64,000 nt of DNA, taken from Aestuariispira insulae (GTDB lineage: Bacteria; Pseudomonadota; Alphaproteobacteria; UBA8366; Aestuariispiraceae). Positions 7,710 to 17,416 of the stretch are shown here, one piece after another (within the stretch, counting starts at the first letter, position 1; each line of letters starts with the position of its first letter). The position numbers and the translations under genes are program-made. Below the pieces are notes generated by a model. The model saw only the letters and a program-made list of their open reading frames with translations. It made no database searches and had not been told where the DNA came from. Location of the stretch: positions 310,001-374,000 of the forward strand of contig NZ_QRDW01000002.1 in assembly GCF_003385955.1 (NCBI RefSeq). The letters are read 5' to 3'.

Positions 7710-8603
7710 ATGAGTGATATTTCCAAGTCCGCGGGGATCAACGCATCCCTGCAGGCAGTCAATCGAATCACCAAAATTGCCGGCAAGGCGCAGGAGGCAC
7801 TGTCCTCCGGGCGCAAGGTGAATAAAATCACCGACGATCCGCGTGCCTTTCAGATCGCAAAGGCGCTGACTGACCGGGCCCTGGATTTGGGGCAGAAGAA
7901 ACAGTCGGTGGATCAAGGGATCAGCGCGCTGAATGTTGCCAATATCGGTGTTGAAGCCATTGATAGTTTCACCAAACAGCTAAAAGGTTTGGCTGAGGCC
8001 GCCCGATCCGCTAGCCCAGACGAGCAGCGTGCCCTGACCGAACAGTTCAACGAGATTGGCAAACAGATTGCCAACCTGGCGGAAGATGCTTCCTATAACG
8101 GGGTTAATCTGCTGGCCGGTAACAACCGGCTCGATATCTCCTTTGACAACCGCACCGCCTCGCAACTGCAGGTCAACGGGCTAAATCTGGATGGCACGGC
8201 GGTGGATACCCAAAATGGCTTATTTTCGGTAGCGGCCTTTCAATCGGACGGCAGTTTCAATGCGTCCGCTTTCGGGTTGACCGGCGGCAGTTTCACAGCG
8301 GCGGCGTCGGATCCGAATGCGATCAATAATGTTGTTGCCGCTCTGGATCAGGGCATCAGCCGGTTGCGGGGGCAGGCGGCGACATTGGGATCCAATGTGG
8401 CTTTGCTTCAAGAACGGCTGAACTTCACGGAAGAGCAGGTCAATAACCTGACAACTGGTGCCGATAAGCTGACCCTGGCGGATTTGAATGAGGAAGCGGC
8501 TAACACGGTTGCGGCCCAGACGGGGCAGGCCCTGGGCATCAATTCTATTTCCATTGCCGGTCAGCAATCGCGTGCGATCCTGCAGATCCTGGGCAACGGC
8601 TGA
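7710..8603 (+). CDS. Flagellin
   Basis: 297 aa from the ATG at 7710, which has GGAGAGAGA just ahead of it; the longer frame upstream has no ribosome site and includes non-flagellin sequence. The N-terminal D0/D1 helices are recognisable (INASLQAVNRITKIAGKAQEALSSGRKVNKITDDP, then SALNVANIGVEAID). The C-terminal flagellin domain is complete (LRGQAATLGSNVALLQERLNF, then LADLNEEAANTVAAQTGQALG). The central variable part is short, so this is a small flagellin like those of many Alphaproteobacteria. It builds the external filament after export through the flagellar hook. No other flagellar gene lies in this window, and I see no clear sigma-28 promoter. Confidence 0.85.
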   Translation: MSDISKSAGINASLQAVNRITKIAGKAQEALSSGRKVNKITDDPRAFQIAKALTDRALDLGQKKQSVDQGISALNVANIGVEAIDSFTKQLKGLAEAARSASPDEQRALTEQFNEIGKQIANLAEDASYNGVNLLAGNNRLDISFDNRTASQLQVNGLNLDGTAVDTQNGLFSVAAFQSDGSFNASAFGLTGGSFTAAASDPNAINNVVAALDQGISRLRGQAATLGSNVALLQERLNFTEEQVNNLTTGADKLTLADLNEEAANTVAAQTGQALGINSISIAGQQSRAILQILGNG

Positions 8604-8660
8604 TCCAGTTAGCGGGAACCGGTCCGATCGACCCTGATCGTGGACTAAGGGAGTTGCAAG

Positions 8661-8675
8661 GCCGGAGGATCCGGC
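8661..8675. repeat. Short hairpin after flagellin
   Basis: GCCGGAGGATCCGGC has 6-base arms (GCCGGA / TCCGGC) with a 3-base loop, between flagellin and the kinase gene. No T-run follows, so it is a weak candidate for a 3'-end hairpin only. Confidence 0.3.
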
Positions 8676-8750
8676 ATTAACATGTTGGGAAGGGGGCTAA
8701 TCTCCGGATGCCGGGTATAATCGCCCGCAGCCTGCAGTTTCGAGGAGTTC

Positions 8751-11405
8751 ATGACGGCCGAGGATGACCTGCGGAAATCCCTGCTGAGGAAAACCAAGGC
8801 GGAATTGGTTGAGGAACTGCTTGATCTCCGGCAGGGGCGGGCCTTGTCGGCTGCATCTCAGTTGCCTTCCGATCAGAGTTGTGCCCCTTTTCCAATAAAT
8901 ATTGATGAAAGCAGCATCACTAATCTTGCGGCGGACGTGAATTCCCATGAATTCCTGAAGCTGGTGGTGGAAAGCACGCCGCAATATATCTATTGGAAAG
9001 ATGTCGAAGGCCGCTATCTTGGCTGCAATCTCAATTTTGCCCGGGCGGCGGGTGTCGGTACACCGGATCAAATCATCGGTCTGAAGGATGCGGATCTCGC
9101 CTGGGGGGCAGGGGATGCAGAGCTTTATGTCGAGACGGATCTCAAGGTCATCCGGGAAAACAGGCCCTCGCTTCACAAAGTCCGCCCATTTCGCGGCTCG
9201 GATGGCAGCACCCGGATTATCGATTCCAGCAAGGCTCCCTTGCGCGATAAATCCGGCAACGTCATCGGCATTATCGGATTTTTTGACGATGTAACGGCGC
9301 TGAAGCGGAATGAAGAAGAGCTGATCCGCCATCGGGATCGTCTTGAACAGCTGGTTGAAGAGCGCACCGAGGCGATTAAGCAAGAGATTGAGGCCCGGCA
9401 TGCTACCGAAAAGGCCTTGCGCGACAGCGAGAACCGCCTTCAAGCAGCGCTTGGCAGCATGTCCGGCGGTTTTATGGTTGTGGATCAGGAACTGACGCTG
9501 ATTGCCTATAACCGGCGTTTCCGGGAATTGTATCAGCTGCCCGATGAAATGGTGAGGACAGGGATCAATCTGACAGAGATATTCCAGTTCCGTGCGGACC
9601 GTGGGGACTACGGGCCGGGGCTGACAAAGGATCTTGTGAGACGCCGGGCACGTTCCTATCGGGAAGATGGTTTGATGGTCTATGAAGACCGGGTGCCGGG
9701 CGGTGTGCTGGAGGTTTATCGCTCTCCGACCGAAGATGGCGGGGTTGTCGCGGTTTTTAACGATATCACCACCCGAAAGAAAGCCGAGCAAAAGTTGCAG
9801 GAAAGGGAGGCCTTCCTGCAGTCGATCCTGGCGACCAGCCAGCAGGGATATTGGCAGATCGATAAGAATAAGCGCACGGTGGATGTGAACGAATCGCTGT
9901 GCCTGATGTTTGGGCGGGATCGTGAAGATATCATGGGCAAGACGCCGATGGATTTCATCGCGCCCGGCCAGGAAGAAGAGTTGGTGGCGCGGATTAATAT
10001 GCGTGAAACCCAGTCACGGCGCACCTTTCCCATGGACTATCTGAAGAAAGACGGCAGCTTGTTGCGCACCGTTGTGCATGCAACGGCCCTTTATGCTCCC
10101 GATGGCACCGTGACCGGCTCTTTTGCGTTTCTTTCCGACGTGACCGAGCTTCATGATCAGCAGCAATTGCTGCAGGCAAATGAACGGCGGCTGATCCGGA
10201 TCTTGAATGCCAGCCCTATCGCGGTGGGCATTTCCTCTGTTGCTAGCGGCAAGATCCTTTTTGCCAACCAGCGTAGTGCCGACATGTTCGGTTATCCTGA
10301 CGTGGAAAGCCTGCTGGGCCAGACCACCCTGGATCACTGGGTCGAAATAGAGCAACGCGAGGTTTTCCGTGAAATAATGCGGACCGAAGGACGGGTGGCA
10401 TCGCGTGAAATGCGGATGCGGGATCTGACGGGGCGGGAATACTGGGTGTTGACCTCATGGGATCCGATCCATCATGAAGGCCAGGATTGCATCCTGTTTT
10501 GGGCCTATGATGTGACCGAGATCAAGGATGCCCAGGTCAACTTGGAGAAATTGAACCAGGATTTGCATTTGGAGGCTGAAGAACGCCGCCAGGCCCAACT
10601 GGCGTTGCAGGATACCCTGGCGCATCTGGAGGAGCGCGTGCGCGAGCGTACAGTAGAGTTGGAACAGGAAATAAAACGGGCGGATTATGCCAACCGGACC
10701 AAGACCGAATTCCTGAATAACATGAGCCACGAATTGCGCACGCCGCTGAATGCGGTCATCGGTTTTTCGGATATGATGATGAACGAGTTTTTGGGGCCCA
10801 TCGGCAATGAGGCCTACCGGGGCTATGCGCGCGATATTCATGATTCCGGCAATTACCTCCTCTCGATCATTAATGATATTCTCGATGTTTCACGGATTGA
10901 ATCCGGCACGATGGAATTGGAAGAAACCGAATTCGAAATTTCGGACATGATTCAAAGCTGCGTGGAGATGATCCGGGTGCGTGCTTCCGAGCGGCATCTG
11001 AAACTGAAAACGGAAATCGAGCCGCAAATGCCGTGGCTGCGTGCCGATAACCGCCGGCTGAAACAGATTTTGCTGAACCTGTTATCCAATGCGATCAAGT
11101 TCACACCGCAAGGCGGGGTGATCACTATTCGTGCCTATCTGGGGGCGGGTGGATGTCCCTGTTTGGAAGTCCAGGATACGGGCATTGGGATTGATCCGGA
11201 CAATATTGGCACGGTGCTGGAGCCCTTTGGCAAGGTTGAAACCGCGATGGTCCGGCAGCATGAAGGGATTGGCCTGGGCCTCCCCATTGTCAAGGCGATG
11301 GTCGAACAGCATGGCGGCCGTTTGGAAATCTTGAGTCAACTGGGCGAGGGGGTGACCGTCCGGGTGACCTTGCCGCGCGAACGGGCCCTGTCAAAAGCGG
11401 GGTGA
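8751..11405 (+). CDS. Multi-PAS sensor histidine kinase
   Basis: 884 aa with no obvious membrane segment, so probably cytoplasmic. After a short charged N-terminus come about four PAS-type domains: one near 65-170 (EFLKLVVESTPQYIYWKD), a PAS_7-like one near 225-335 (LQAALGSMSGGFMVVDQE), one near 350-465 (LQSILATSQQGYWQID), and one near 480-590 (LIRILNASPIAVGISS), linked by coiled coils. The HisKA domain follows with the phospho-accepting histidine at about residue 660 (NMSHELRTPLNAVIGFS). The HATPase domain has the N-box LLSNAIKF and G-boxes DTGIGID and GIGLGLPIV. No receiver domain is attached. The next gene encodes a receiver protein but lies 363 bases away, so a partnership is only a guess. 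Signal unknown. Confidence 0.9.
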   Translation: MTAEDDLRKSLLRKTKAELVEELLDLRQGRALSAASQLPSDQSCAPFPINIDESSITNLAADVNSHEFLKLVVESTPQYIYWKDVEGRYLGCNLNFARAAGVGTPDQIIGLKDADLAWGAGDAELYVETDLKVIRENRPSLHKVRPFRGSDGSTRIIDSSKAPLRDKSGNVIGIIGFFDDVTALKRNEEELIRHRDRLEQLVEERTEAIKQEIEARHATEKALRDSENRLQAALGSMSGGFMVVDQELTLIAYNRRFRELYQLPDEMVRTGINLTEIFQFRADRGDYGPGLTKDLVRRRARSYREDGLMVYEDRVPGGVLEVYRSPTEDGGVVAVFNDITTRKKAEQKLQEREAFLQSILATSQQGYWQIDKNKRTVDVNESLCLMFGRDREDIMGKTPMDFIAPGQEEELVARINMRETQSRRTFPMDYLKKDGSLLRTVVHATALYAPDGTVTGSFAFLSDVTELHDQQQLLQANERRLIRILNASPIAVGISSVASGKILFANQRSADMFGYPDVESLLGQTTLDHWVEIEQREVFREIMRTEGRVASREMRMRDLTGREYWVLTSWDPIHHEGQDCILFWAYDVTEIKDAQVNLEKLNQDLHLEAEERRQAQLALQDTLAHLEERVRERTVELEQEIKRADYANRTKTEFLNNMSHELRTPLNAVIGFSDMMMNEFLGPIGNEAYRGYARDIHDSGNYLLSIINDILDVSRIESGTMELEETEFEISDMIQSCVEMIRVRASERHLKLKTEIEPQMPWLRADNRRLKQILLNLLSNAIKFTPQGGVITIRAYLGAGGCPCLEVQDTGIGIDPDNIGTVLEPFGKVETAMVRQHEGIGLGLPIVKAMVEQHGGRLEILSQLGEGVTVRVTLPRERALSKAG

Positions 11406-11768
11406 TCATAGGTCGAGATGCGCCTGCCGCTGGCGAAGGACGGGGTGATTTGTCGCTCTTTGCTTCGGTGATATCGAAACCAAGACGGAAAACAATCGGA
11501 AAATACACGTCGTTTTTATCTGTCCGTTGCGTCAAATGACGGTCTTTTCAGGGAAAAATTGGTGTGAAAACAATCTAATGAATGCTATAGACTCAGAAAG
11601 GGTTAAGCATTGGGATGTTATATTTTTTTTAACGAATGAGGGCTAACACTATTTGATATGGAATGATTGCCAGAGGGGTGCGGTTTTCCATAGGCTCATT
11701 GGTTCTGGCGGGGACGGAGAAACAGCCGGGCCGTCAGTGTCAGAATGATAATATAATAAGAAGAGTTA
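11406..11768. other. Intergenic region without recognised gene
   Basis: 363 bases between the multi-PAS kinase and the receiver/GGDEF/EAL gene. Base composition becomes clearly more AT-rich from about 11550, including a run of T near 11622-11630, as expected of a promoter region. I see no small ORF with a ribosome site, no terminator hairpin and no known operator. Confidence 0.5.
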
Positions 11769-14027
11769 GTGCACATGTCAGGAGGCCAAGCCATTAGGAC
11801 GGACGACGACGACTTCTTGATCGACGATGAGTTTTTCGCCGATGAAGATGAGGCGGATGTGCATCATTGGCGCCTGTTGGTCGTTGACGATGACGAGGCT
11901 ATTCACACAAGCACCCGTTTTGTTCTGTCTGATTTCGAATATCGCGGCAATTCCATCGAATTGCTGCATGCCTATTCTGCGGATGAGGCTAAGGATCATC
12001 TGCGTAACAATGACGATATCGCGGTCATTCTGCTTGATGTTGTCATGGAAACCGATGATGCTGGCCTGCGTCTGATCGAATTTGTCCGCAATGAAATGGA
12101 TAATAAGGATGTGCGGATTATCTTGCGCACCGGCCAGCCCGGTGTCGCCCCGGAATGGGAAGTGATCACCCGCTATGACATCAATGATTATAAGACCAAG
12201 ACCGAACTAACGCAGGAAAAGTTGTTCACCACGGTGACCACGGCGCTCCGGTCCTTCGAACAGCTGTTCGAGATTAACAATAACCGCCGCGGCCTGGAAA
12301 AAATCATGACCTGTGCCGGCGAGTTGATGCAGCATCGGGATGCGGAGGGGTTCATATCCCGACTGGGCGATCATTTGATTTCCTTCTTGCCATCCAACCA
12401 GCAGGCCCTGATTGTCGCTCGGGATGAAAATGACCAGGCGATTATTTTGTGCGGCCGGGGGGATCTTGGGAATTGCGCCGGTGCGCTGGCGGATCAGTCT
12501 TTGCCGCCGGCAGTCCATGAAATGGTCGGTAAGGCGCTGGAGGAAGGGATCCCTGTCTTTGACAATGCCCATGCCTGTTTTCATCTCAAAACCCAGGGCA
12601 AACGATATCTGGTGATTTATGTCGGGCTGGAACGGCCGCTTGATGGCACCGAGCGCCAGCTCTTGGACGTTTTTTGCGCAAATGCTGTGATTGGCCTTGA
12701 TAATGTGGATCTCTTCCAGCATGTCCGGAAGCTTGCCTTCCAGGATCAACTGACCAAGCTTGGTAACCGTTCGCTTTTCCTGGAACGGCTGCGGACCCTG
12801 ATCAATGATATGGATGAGGGTGATGAATATCTGGTGATTGATGCGGACCTTGATCATTTCGATGATATCAATGACCTGATCGGCCAGGAAAATGGCGATA
12901 TTGTTCTCAAGGATTTTGCCAATCATTGCCTCGGAGTTGCCGCTTCCCCAGTGGTTGTCTGCCGTATTTCCGGCGATGAGTTTGGCTATATCTTCAAGAC
13001 CGGTGGTGAAAATGCGATTGACCTGGATGTAGCGTCTTTCCAGAAATCCCTTTACATGGTCTCGGAGGTGGAGGCTTACGCGATCCCGCTGCATGTGACT
13101 TTGGGCATCACCCGCCTGAATGCGGGAAATGCCTCAAGGGCGACGGCTGAGAGCATCATGCGCAATGCCTGGCTGGCCTTGCGACGTGCCAAGGACATGG
13201 GCCGTGATACCTTCTGTTATTATGAAGCAGAGATGGATGAAGAAGTGCAGGCCCGGGCCGAATTGGTGACGGATCTGCGCAAGGCAATCGACAAAGGCGA
13301 ACTGTTTGTTCATTACCAGCCGCAATTCTGCCTGGAAAATGATAAAGTATCCGGTATGGAAGGCCTGATGCGCTGGCGCAAACAGGATGGCACGGTCATT
13401 CCGCCTTATAAATTCATCCCGGAGATGGAGCGGTCTGGCCTGATCGTAGCAGCAGGAGAATGGATTCTGCGGGAATGCTGCTGCCAGATGATGCGCTGGA
13501 TGGAAGATGGCTGGGATGGGGTTCCTGTTTCGGTCAATGTATCCATGCATCAGATCTTTGCCGGTGATTTCCCGGAAACAGTTTCCCAGATCCTGGAGGA
13601 AACCGGGCTCCCGGCCGGTATGCTTAAGCTGGAATTGACGGAAAGCGTCATCATGGTTGATGTGCAGGAGGCAATTGCCATCTTTTCCCAGTTAAAACAA
13701 ATTGGAGTCGAGTTGGCGATTGATGATTTCGGCACGGGTTATTCCTCGCTCTCCTACATGCAGCAATTGGATGTGGATGTGCTCAAAATCGATCAGTCCT
13801 TCATTAAACATGTGACCGAACGGCGTGGCGATGCGGTGATCGCAGAAACGATCATCACGCTGGCCCATAATTTTGGCATGAAGGTGATTGCCGAAGGGGT
13901 GGAAACGGCGGATCATGTCAACATCCTCAAAACGCTCGGATGTGATCAGGTGCAGGGATATTATTATTCCAAACCGCTGGAGGCGGATGAGCTTATTGCC
14001 TTTGTGCGCGCGCGTGCCGACGCCTGA
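11769..14027 (+). CDS. Receiver-DUF3369-GGDEF-EAL cyclic-di-GMP protein
   Basis: 752 aa. The start may be the GTG at 11769 or the ATG two codons later. An acidic N-terminus is followed by a receiver domain (HWRLLVVDDDEAIH ... AVILLDVVME, phospho-Asp in LLDVV, with conserved K in YKTKTE). A DUF3369 domain follows, about 165-320, then GGDEF at about 320-480 and EAL at about 500-745. The GGDEF motif reads SGDEF, so cyclase activity is uncertain. The EAL domain keeps its main catalytic residues (GMEGLMRW for the E-x-L motif, ELTES, IDDFGTGYSSL, KIDQSF, EGVET). It is therefore more likely a phosphorylation-controlled phosphodiesterase that lowers cyclic-di-GMP. The kinase partner is unknown; the multi-PAS kinase upstream is a candidate. 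Confidence 0.9.
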   Translation: MHMSGGQAIRTDDDDFLIDDEFFADEDEADVHHWRLLVVDDDEAIHTSTRFVLSDFEYRGNSIELLHAYSADEAKDHLRNNDDIAVILLDVVMETDDAGLRLIEFVRNEMDNKDVRIILRTGQPGVAPEWEVITRYDINDYKTKTELTQEKLFTTVTTALRSFEQLFEINNNRRGLEKIMTCAGELMQHRDAEGFISRLGDHLISFLPSNQQALIVARDENDQAIILCGRGDLGNCAGALADQSLPPAVHEMVGKALEEGIPVFDNAHACFHLKTQGKRYLVIYVGLERPLDGTERQLLDVFCANAVIGLDNVDLFQHVRKLAFQDQLTKLGNRSLFLERLRTLINDMDEGDEYLVIDADLDHFDDINDLIGQENGDIVLKDFANHCLGVAASPVVVCRISGDEFGYIFKTGGENAIDLDVASFQKSLYMVSEVEAYAIPLHVTLGITRLNAGNASRATAESIMRNAWLALRRAKDMGRDTFCYYEAEMDEEVQARAELVTDLRKAIDKGELFVHYQPQFCLENDKVSGMEGLMRWRKQDGTVIPPYKFIPEMERSGLIVAAGEWILRECCCQMMRWMEDGWDGVPVSVNVSMHQIFAGDFPETVSQILEETGLPAGMLKLELTESVIMVDVQEAIAIFSQLKQIGVELAIDDFGTGYSSLSYMQQLDVDVLKIDQSFIKHVTERRGDAVIAETIITLAHNFGMKVIAEGVETADHVNILKTLGCDQVQGYYYSKPLEADELIAFVRARADA

Positions 14028-14062
14028 GAAACCGTTGCCTGTTTGCGCTTGGTTTCTGTGTT

Positions 14063-14842
14063 TTAGCGGGCAGTAAAGATGCCCCAGGGCGTCGGGCCAG
14101 AGCGGCCGTCCCAAGCGGCAATCACCTGGTCTATGGAGGCCAGTTCCTTGAAAAGGGGCGGATATTCAATGGTCATCCGGTCGTTTTCCGCAATTATAAT
14201 GTCGTGGGTTTTTTCAAAGCGCCGTGTTAACTCAGCAGAAATACTGTCATCGATGCAATCGTGAAGTTCGACCAGTATGTCCATCCCGGTGAGCGCTGGA
14301 TAGCGTTGTGGGTCGAGTATGGTTTTTTCGGCACCCTCTATATCGCAGATGATCAAGCTTCGACCGTCCTGGAAGGCTTCCAGCTCCGACCCTTCCGCGG
14401 CGCCTCGGAAATCAAATCGATCTTCAACATTGTTTAATGCGGCCATTTCGCGGCACATCTGGCGGATATTGTCGTCGATCTCATAGATCACAACATCCGC
14501 TTCCGGAATCCTCAGGGCCATGCCGACGGCGTAATAGCCGAAAGAGCTGCCGAGATTGATGATGTGGTCATATGGGCGGCTTGCCAATTCTTCCAGATGG
14601 GGCAGCAGGGGTGTTTCGTAAAAGCCCATCAGGTGGAACGTGGATGGATTTTCCAGAGTCAGTTTCATACCTTTGAAGGGGCCGCCCTGCACCACACGGC
14701 CATAGCGACGGATCATTTCCTGTCCCAGCATGGATTGGCGGACGCCGGCCAGCAATTGCAGCCAAGTCATGATTTTTTCCTCGATCCCGATATCGGCTTT
14801 GCCGATGTCAGCCATGTGGTCGATGAAGCGGCTTGCGTCCAT
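14063..14842 (-). CDS. FkbM-like SAM-dependent methyltransferase
   Basis: 259 aa with GGAAG ahead of the ATG. Residues around 90-125 form the nucleotide-binding start of a class I methyltransferase fold (YDHIINLGSSFGYYAVGMALR, then ADVVIYEIDD with the acidic residue that holds the SAM ribose). ICDIEGAEKTIL and VELHDCID are typical of FkbM-type or related small-molecule methyltransferases. The first Gly motif is NLGSSFGYY, where most FkbM proteins have DVGANxGxY, so the assignment is to the fold rather than a proven substrate class. It stands alone, convergent with the preceding gene. Substrate unknown. Confidence 0.7.
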   Translation of the reverse strand: MDASRFIDHMADIGKADIGIEEKIMTWLQLLAGVRQSMLGQEMIRRYGRVVQGGPFKGMKLTLENPSTFHLMGFYETPLLPHLEELASRPYDHIINLGSSFGYYAVGMALRIPEADVVIYEIDDNIRQMCREMAALNNVEDRFDFRGAAEGSELEAFQDGRSLIICDIEGAEKTILDPQRYPALTGMDILVELHDCIDDSISAELTRRFEKTHDIIIAENDRMTIEYPPLFKELASIDQVIAAWDGRSGPTPWGIFTAR

Positions 14843-15086
14843 TTTTCTTCCATTTGCAGAGAGGTTTAGATCTGAACATTATGGTCGCATGAAGCACCGC
14901 GCAATATGAAAAAATAGGCTCAATCTGCCCAATGGGTGCCAGTCTTGCTGGGGATGACGCGCGTTTGCGATAACTGCGTCGCGTTTGTGGGGGTATCGGT
15001 CGCGAACTATGGGCATAACGGCTGACAATCAGTCGGAAAATGGCTGGTGCCAGACAATCCATATATAAAGCCCGGAGGGTTAATAA

Positions 15087-16661
15087 ATGAGCGATGCGGA
15101 AACAGAAGGTCGGGGGCGGCGTGGTCGTGGCGGACGGGGTGCAGGCGGAGGCGGTCGTGCCGCGCGTCAGGCATCCAGATCCGGCGGCGCAAAGGCGTTC
15201 AAACCTTACATTTCCCGCGGCATCGGTTATTTCGAGCCGTTCAACGAAGAGCATCTCGCCACAATCGAATATAACGCCGATACCGTTTTGCAGGAAATCG
15301 GTATCGAGTTCCGTGACGATCCGGAAACGCTGGAGATCTGGAAAGAGGCAGGTGCCGACGTCCAGGGTGAACGTGTGCGTTTTGAACGCGGCATGCTGCG
15401 CCAGATCATCCAGAAGACCGCGCCTTCCGTCATTACCCAGCATGCGCGCAACCCTGCCCGCACCGTAAAGATCGGTGAAGGCAATTCGGTTCTGGTGCCG
15501 GCCTATGGTTCACCTTTCATCCGCAACCTGGATGAAGGCCGCCGCTATGCGACCATTGAGGATTTCCGCAATTTCGTGAAGCTGGCTTACATGAGCCCCG
15601 GTCTGCACCATTCCGGAGGCACCGTTTGTGAGCCGGTCGACCTGCCGGTGAATAAACGCCATCTGGATATGAACCTCACCCATATGACCCTGTCCGACAA
15701 GCCGTTCATGGGCTCTGTCACGGCGCCGGAACGCGCCCAGGACACGGTTGATATGTGTAAAATCCTGTTCGGGGATGAGTTTGTCGACCAGAACTGTGTT
15801 GTCATCAACCTGATCAACGCCAACTCGCCGATGATTTTCGACGATACCATGCTGGGCGCGTTGAAGGTTTATGCGCGCAATAACCAGGCTTGTGTGATTT
15901 CGCCATTCATCCTGTCGGGTGCCATGAGCCCTGTGACCGTTGCCGGTACGCTGACCCAGATCTTTGCCGAGGCTCAGGCCGGGATGGCCCTGACCCAGCT
16001 GGTGCGCCCGGGCGCACCGGTGGTGTTTGGTACCTTTGCGTCCTCCATCTCCATGCAGTCCGGTGCACCGACCTTCGGCACCCCGGAACCTTCCTTGGTG
16101 CTCTATGGCGCTGGCCAGCTGGCGCGCCGTTTGGGTGTGCCGTTCCGCTCCGGCGGCGGCCTGAATGCCTCCAAGACCCCGGATGCGCAGGCGGCCTATG
16201 AAGCGGCGAACACATTGCAGACCGCAGCGCTGGGCGGCGTGAACTTCATGCTGCACACAGCTGGTTGGTGTGAAGGCGGTTTGGCCATGTCTTATGAGAA
16301 ATTCGTTATGGATGCCGATCAGGCTGCCATGATGGGGCGTCTGCTGGAAGGTCCGGACATGTCCGAGAACGGCCAGGCGATGGATGCGTTGCGTGAAGTT
16401 GGTCCGGGTAACCATTTCCTGGGTTGTGCTCATACCCAGGCAAACTTTGAAAATGCCTTCTACCGGTCACCGCTGGCGGACAATAACTCGTTCGAACAGT
16501 GGGAATCCGAAGGTTCCAAGACCATGGAAGAGCGTGCCAACGAATATTACAAAAAGCTGCTCAACCAATATGAAGCGCCGGCCATCGACGAGGGCGTCAA
16601 AGAAGCCCTGGAAGAATATGTGGCCAAGAAAAAAGAAAGCATGCCGGACGCCAACTACTGA
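15087..16661 (+). CDS. Trimethylamine methyltransferase (MttB) family protein, non-pyrrolysine
   Basis: 524 aa. After a Gly/Arg-rich tail of about 30 residues the protein is a full-length MttB-superfamily TIM barrel (GIGYFEPFNEEHLATIEYNADTVL, then EDFRNFVKLAYMSPGLHHSGG). True MttB reads an in-frame UAG as pyrrolysine. This gene has no internal stop, so it belongs to the large non-Pyl group, of which characterised members demethylate glycine betaine or related quaternary amines and pass the methyl group to a corrinoid protein. No corrinoid protein or MtbA/RamA partner is encoded nearby. The B12 importer 8 kb away fits a cobalamin-using cell. A GGAGG-type site precedes the ATG and a strong terminator follows. 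Confidence 0.85.
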   Translation: MSDAETEGRGRRGRGGRGAGGGGRAARQASRSGGAKAFKPYISRGIGYFEPFNEEHLATIEYNADTVLQEIGIEFRDDPETLEIWKEAGADVQGERVRFERGMLRQIIQKTAPSVITQHARNPARTVKIGEGNSVLVPAYGSPFIRNLDEGRRYATIEDFRNFVKLAYMSPGLHHSGGTVCEPVDLPVNKRHLDMNLTHMTLSDKPFMGSVTAPERAQDTVDMCKILFGDEFVDQNCVVINLINANSPMIFDDTMLGALKVYARNNQACVISPFILSGAMSPVTVAGTLTQIFAEAQAGMALTQLVRPGAPVVFGTFASSISMQSGAPTFGTPEPSLVLYGAGQLARRLGVPFRSGGGLNASKTPDAQAAYEAANTLQTAALGGVNFMLHTAGWCEGGLAMSYEKFVMDADQAAMMGRLLEGPDMSENGQAMDALREVGPGNHFLGCAHTQANFENAFYRSPLADNNSFEQWESEGSKTMEERANEYYKKLLNQYEAPAIDEGVKEALEEYVAKKKESMPDANY

Positions 16662-16683
16662 TAGGCTGAGTTTTCAGAAAAAG

Positions 16684-16714
16684 AAAGGGAGGGCTTTCGC
16701 CCTCCCTTTTTTTT
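16684..16714 (+). terminator. Intrinsic terminator after the MttB-family gene
   Basis: GGGAGGGC-TTT-(C)GCCCTCCC is followed by eight T residues. On the minus strand the same hairpin is followed by TTTCTTTTT, so it probably also ends the convergent 98-aa gene, whose stop codon sits in the T-run. Confidence 0.9.
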
Positions 16715-17009
16715 ATTTCCCGCCAAGATCCGCGGCCGGGTCGGTGCCGATCCGGGGCGGCCCGCCTTTGCTGGCTTGGCTGGGGCCAAAGGCCTTGTCC
16801 AGGATTTGCGTGGAATCCTCCGCCAGTTGGATCGCCTGTTCCAGCAGATGCAATATCTTGATATTGTTGCTGAGCACATGTTCTGCTTCCATGCGGTGGT
16901 CATCGGCAATATGTCCGCACCGGATCAGAATATCTTTACGGATGGTCTTCAGAATGTCTTCCAGTTTGAAGCCATCGGGTTTTTCCTCGGAGACCAGAAA
17001 GCGGGTCAT
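16713..17009 (-). CDS. Hypothetical protein (98 aa)
   Basis: AGGAG 5 bases before the ATG supports the start. The protein is soluble and mostly helical (LEDILKTIRKDILIRCGHI, HVLSNNIKILHLLEQAIQLAE), with a low-complexity tail rich in Pro, Gly and Ala. It carries no domain I recognise. It is divergent from the 86-aa gene with 118 bases between them, and is terminated by the bidirectional hairpin at 16684-16714. Function unknown. Confidence 0.6.
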   Translation of the reverse strand: MTRFLVSEEKPDGFKLEDILKTIRKDILIRCGHIADDHRMEAEHVLSNNIKILHLLEQAIQLAEDSTQILDKAFGPSQASKGGPPRIGTDPAADLGGK

Positions 17010-17127
17010 GACGACTCCTTTTCGGCTGAAATCGGTTGTTTTTTACCTCTCCATGGGTAAAGGATGGCCCGGAATGGCCTCTGAGGTCAATGGAAACCTA
17101 TAAATTACAGATGTTTAAGGTGTTGAA

Positions 17128-17388
17128 ATGACCGATATGCCCAGTCTCACCGAAATTAAGAAGAAGTTGAATGCCGTCACCATGGAGATGATGGGCATCA
17201 TCCAGAAATACCAGCTGGAAACGGCAGTGAATTCACCGTTTGACATGATTGAGGCGGTGAAGGCGCGCATCACCGATGAGGCGGACTATATCCGTTTCCT
17301 GGAATTATCCGTCGAAGGCCGTATTTATGGCGAGGCAGGGGATGCCTTGATGAAAGCGGATGAGCAGGCGGCGGAAGAAGGCCGTTAA
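17128..17388 (+). CDS. Hypothetical helical protein (86 aa)
   Basis: A small, probably all-helical cytoplasmic protein (LTEIKKKLNAVTMEMMGIIQKYQLETA, AVKARITDEADYIRFLELSVEGRI). AAGGTG just ahead of the ATG supports translation. I considered a chorismate-mutase-like helix bundle, but its key residues are not seen. It could be a small regulatory or adaptor protein. Divergent from the 98-aa gene. Function unknown. Confidence 0.55.
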   Translation: MTDMPSLTEIKKKLNAVTMEMMGIIQKYQLETAVNSPFDMIEAVKARITDEADYIRFLELSVEGRIYGEAGDALMKADEQAAEEGR

Positions 17389-17416
17389 CCAAGAAAATTT
17401 CCACGATCCAAGTGTT

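Noticed and set aside
15087-16661. Pyrrolysine (in-frame UAG) in the MttB-family gene
   Set aside because: The frame is uninterrupted over the full family length, so this is the non-Pyl type.
17128-17388. Chorismate mutase (AroQ-like) for the 86-aa protein
   Set aside because: Helical pattern only; the catalytic Arg/Lys/Glu positions of AroQ are not recognisable.
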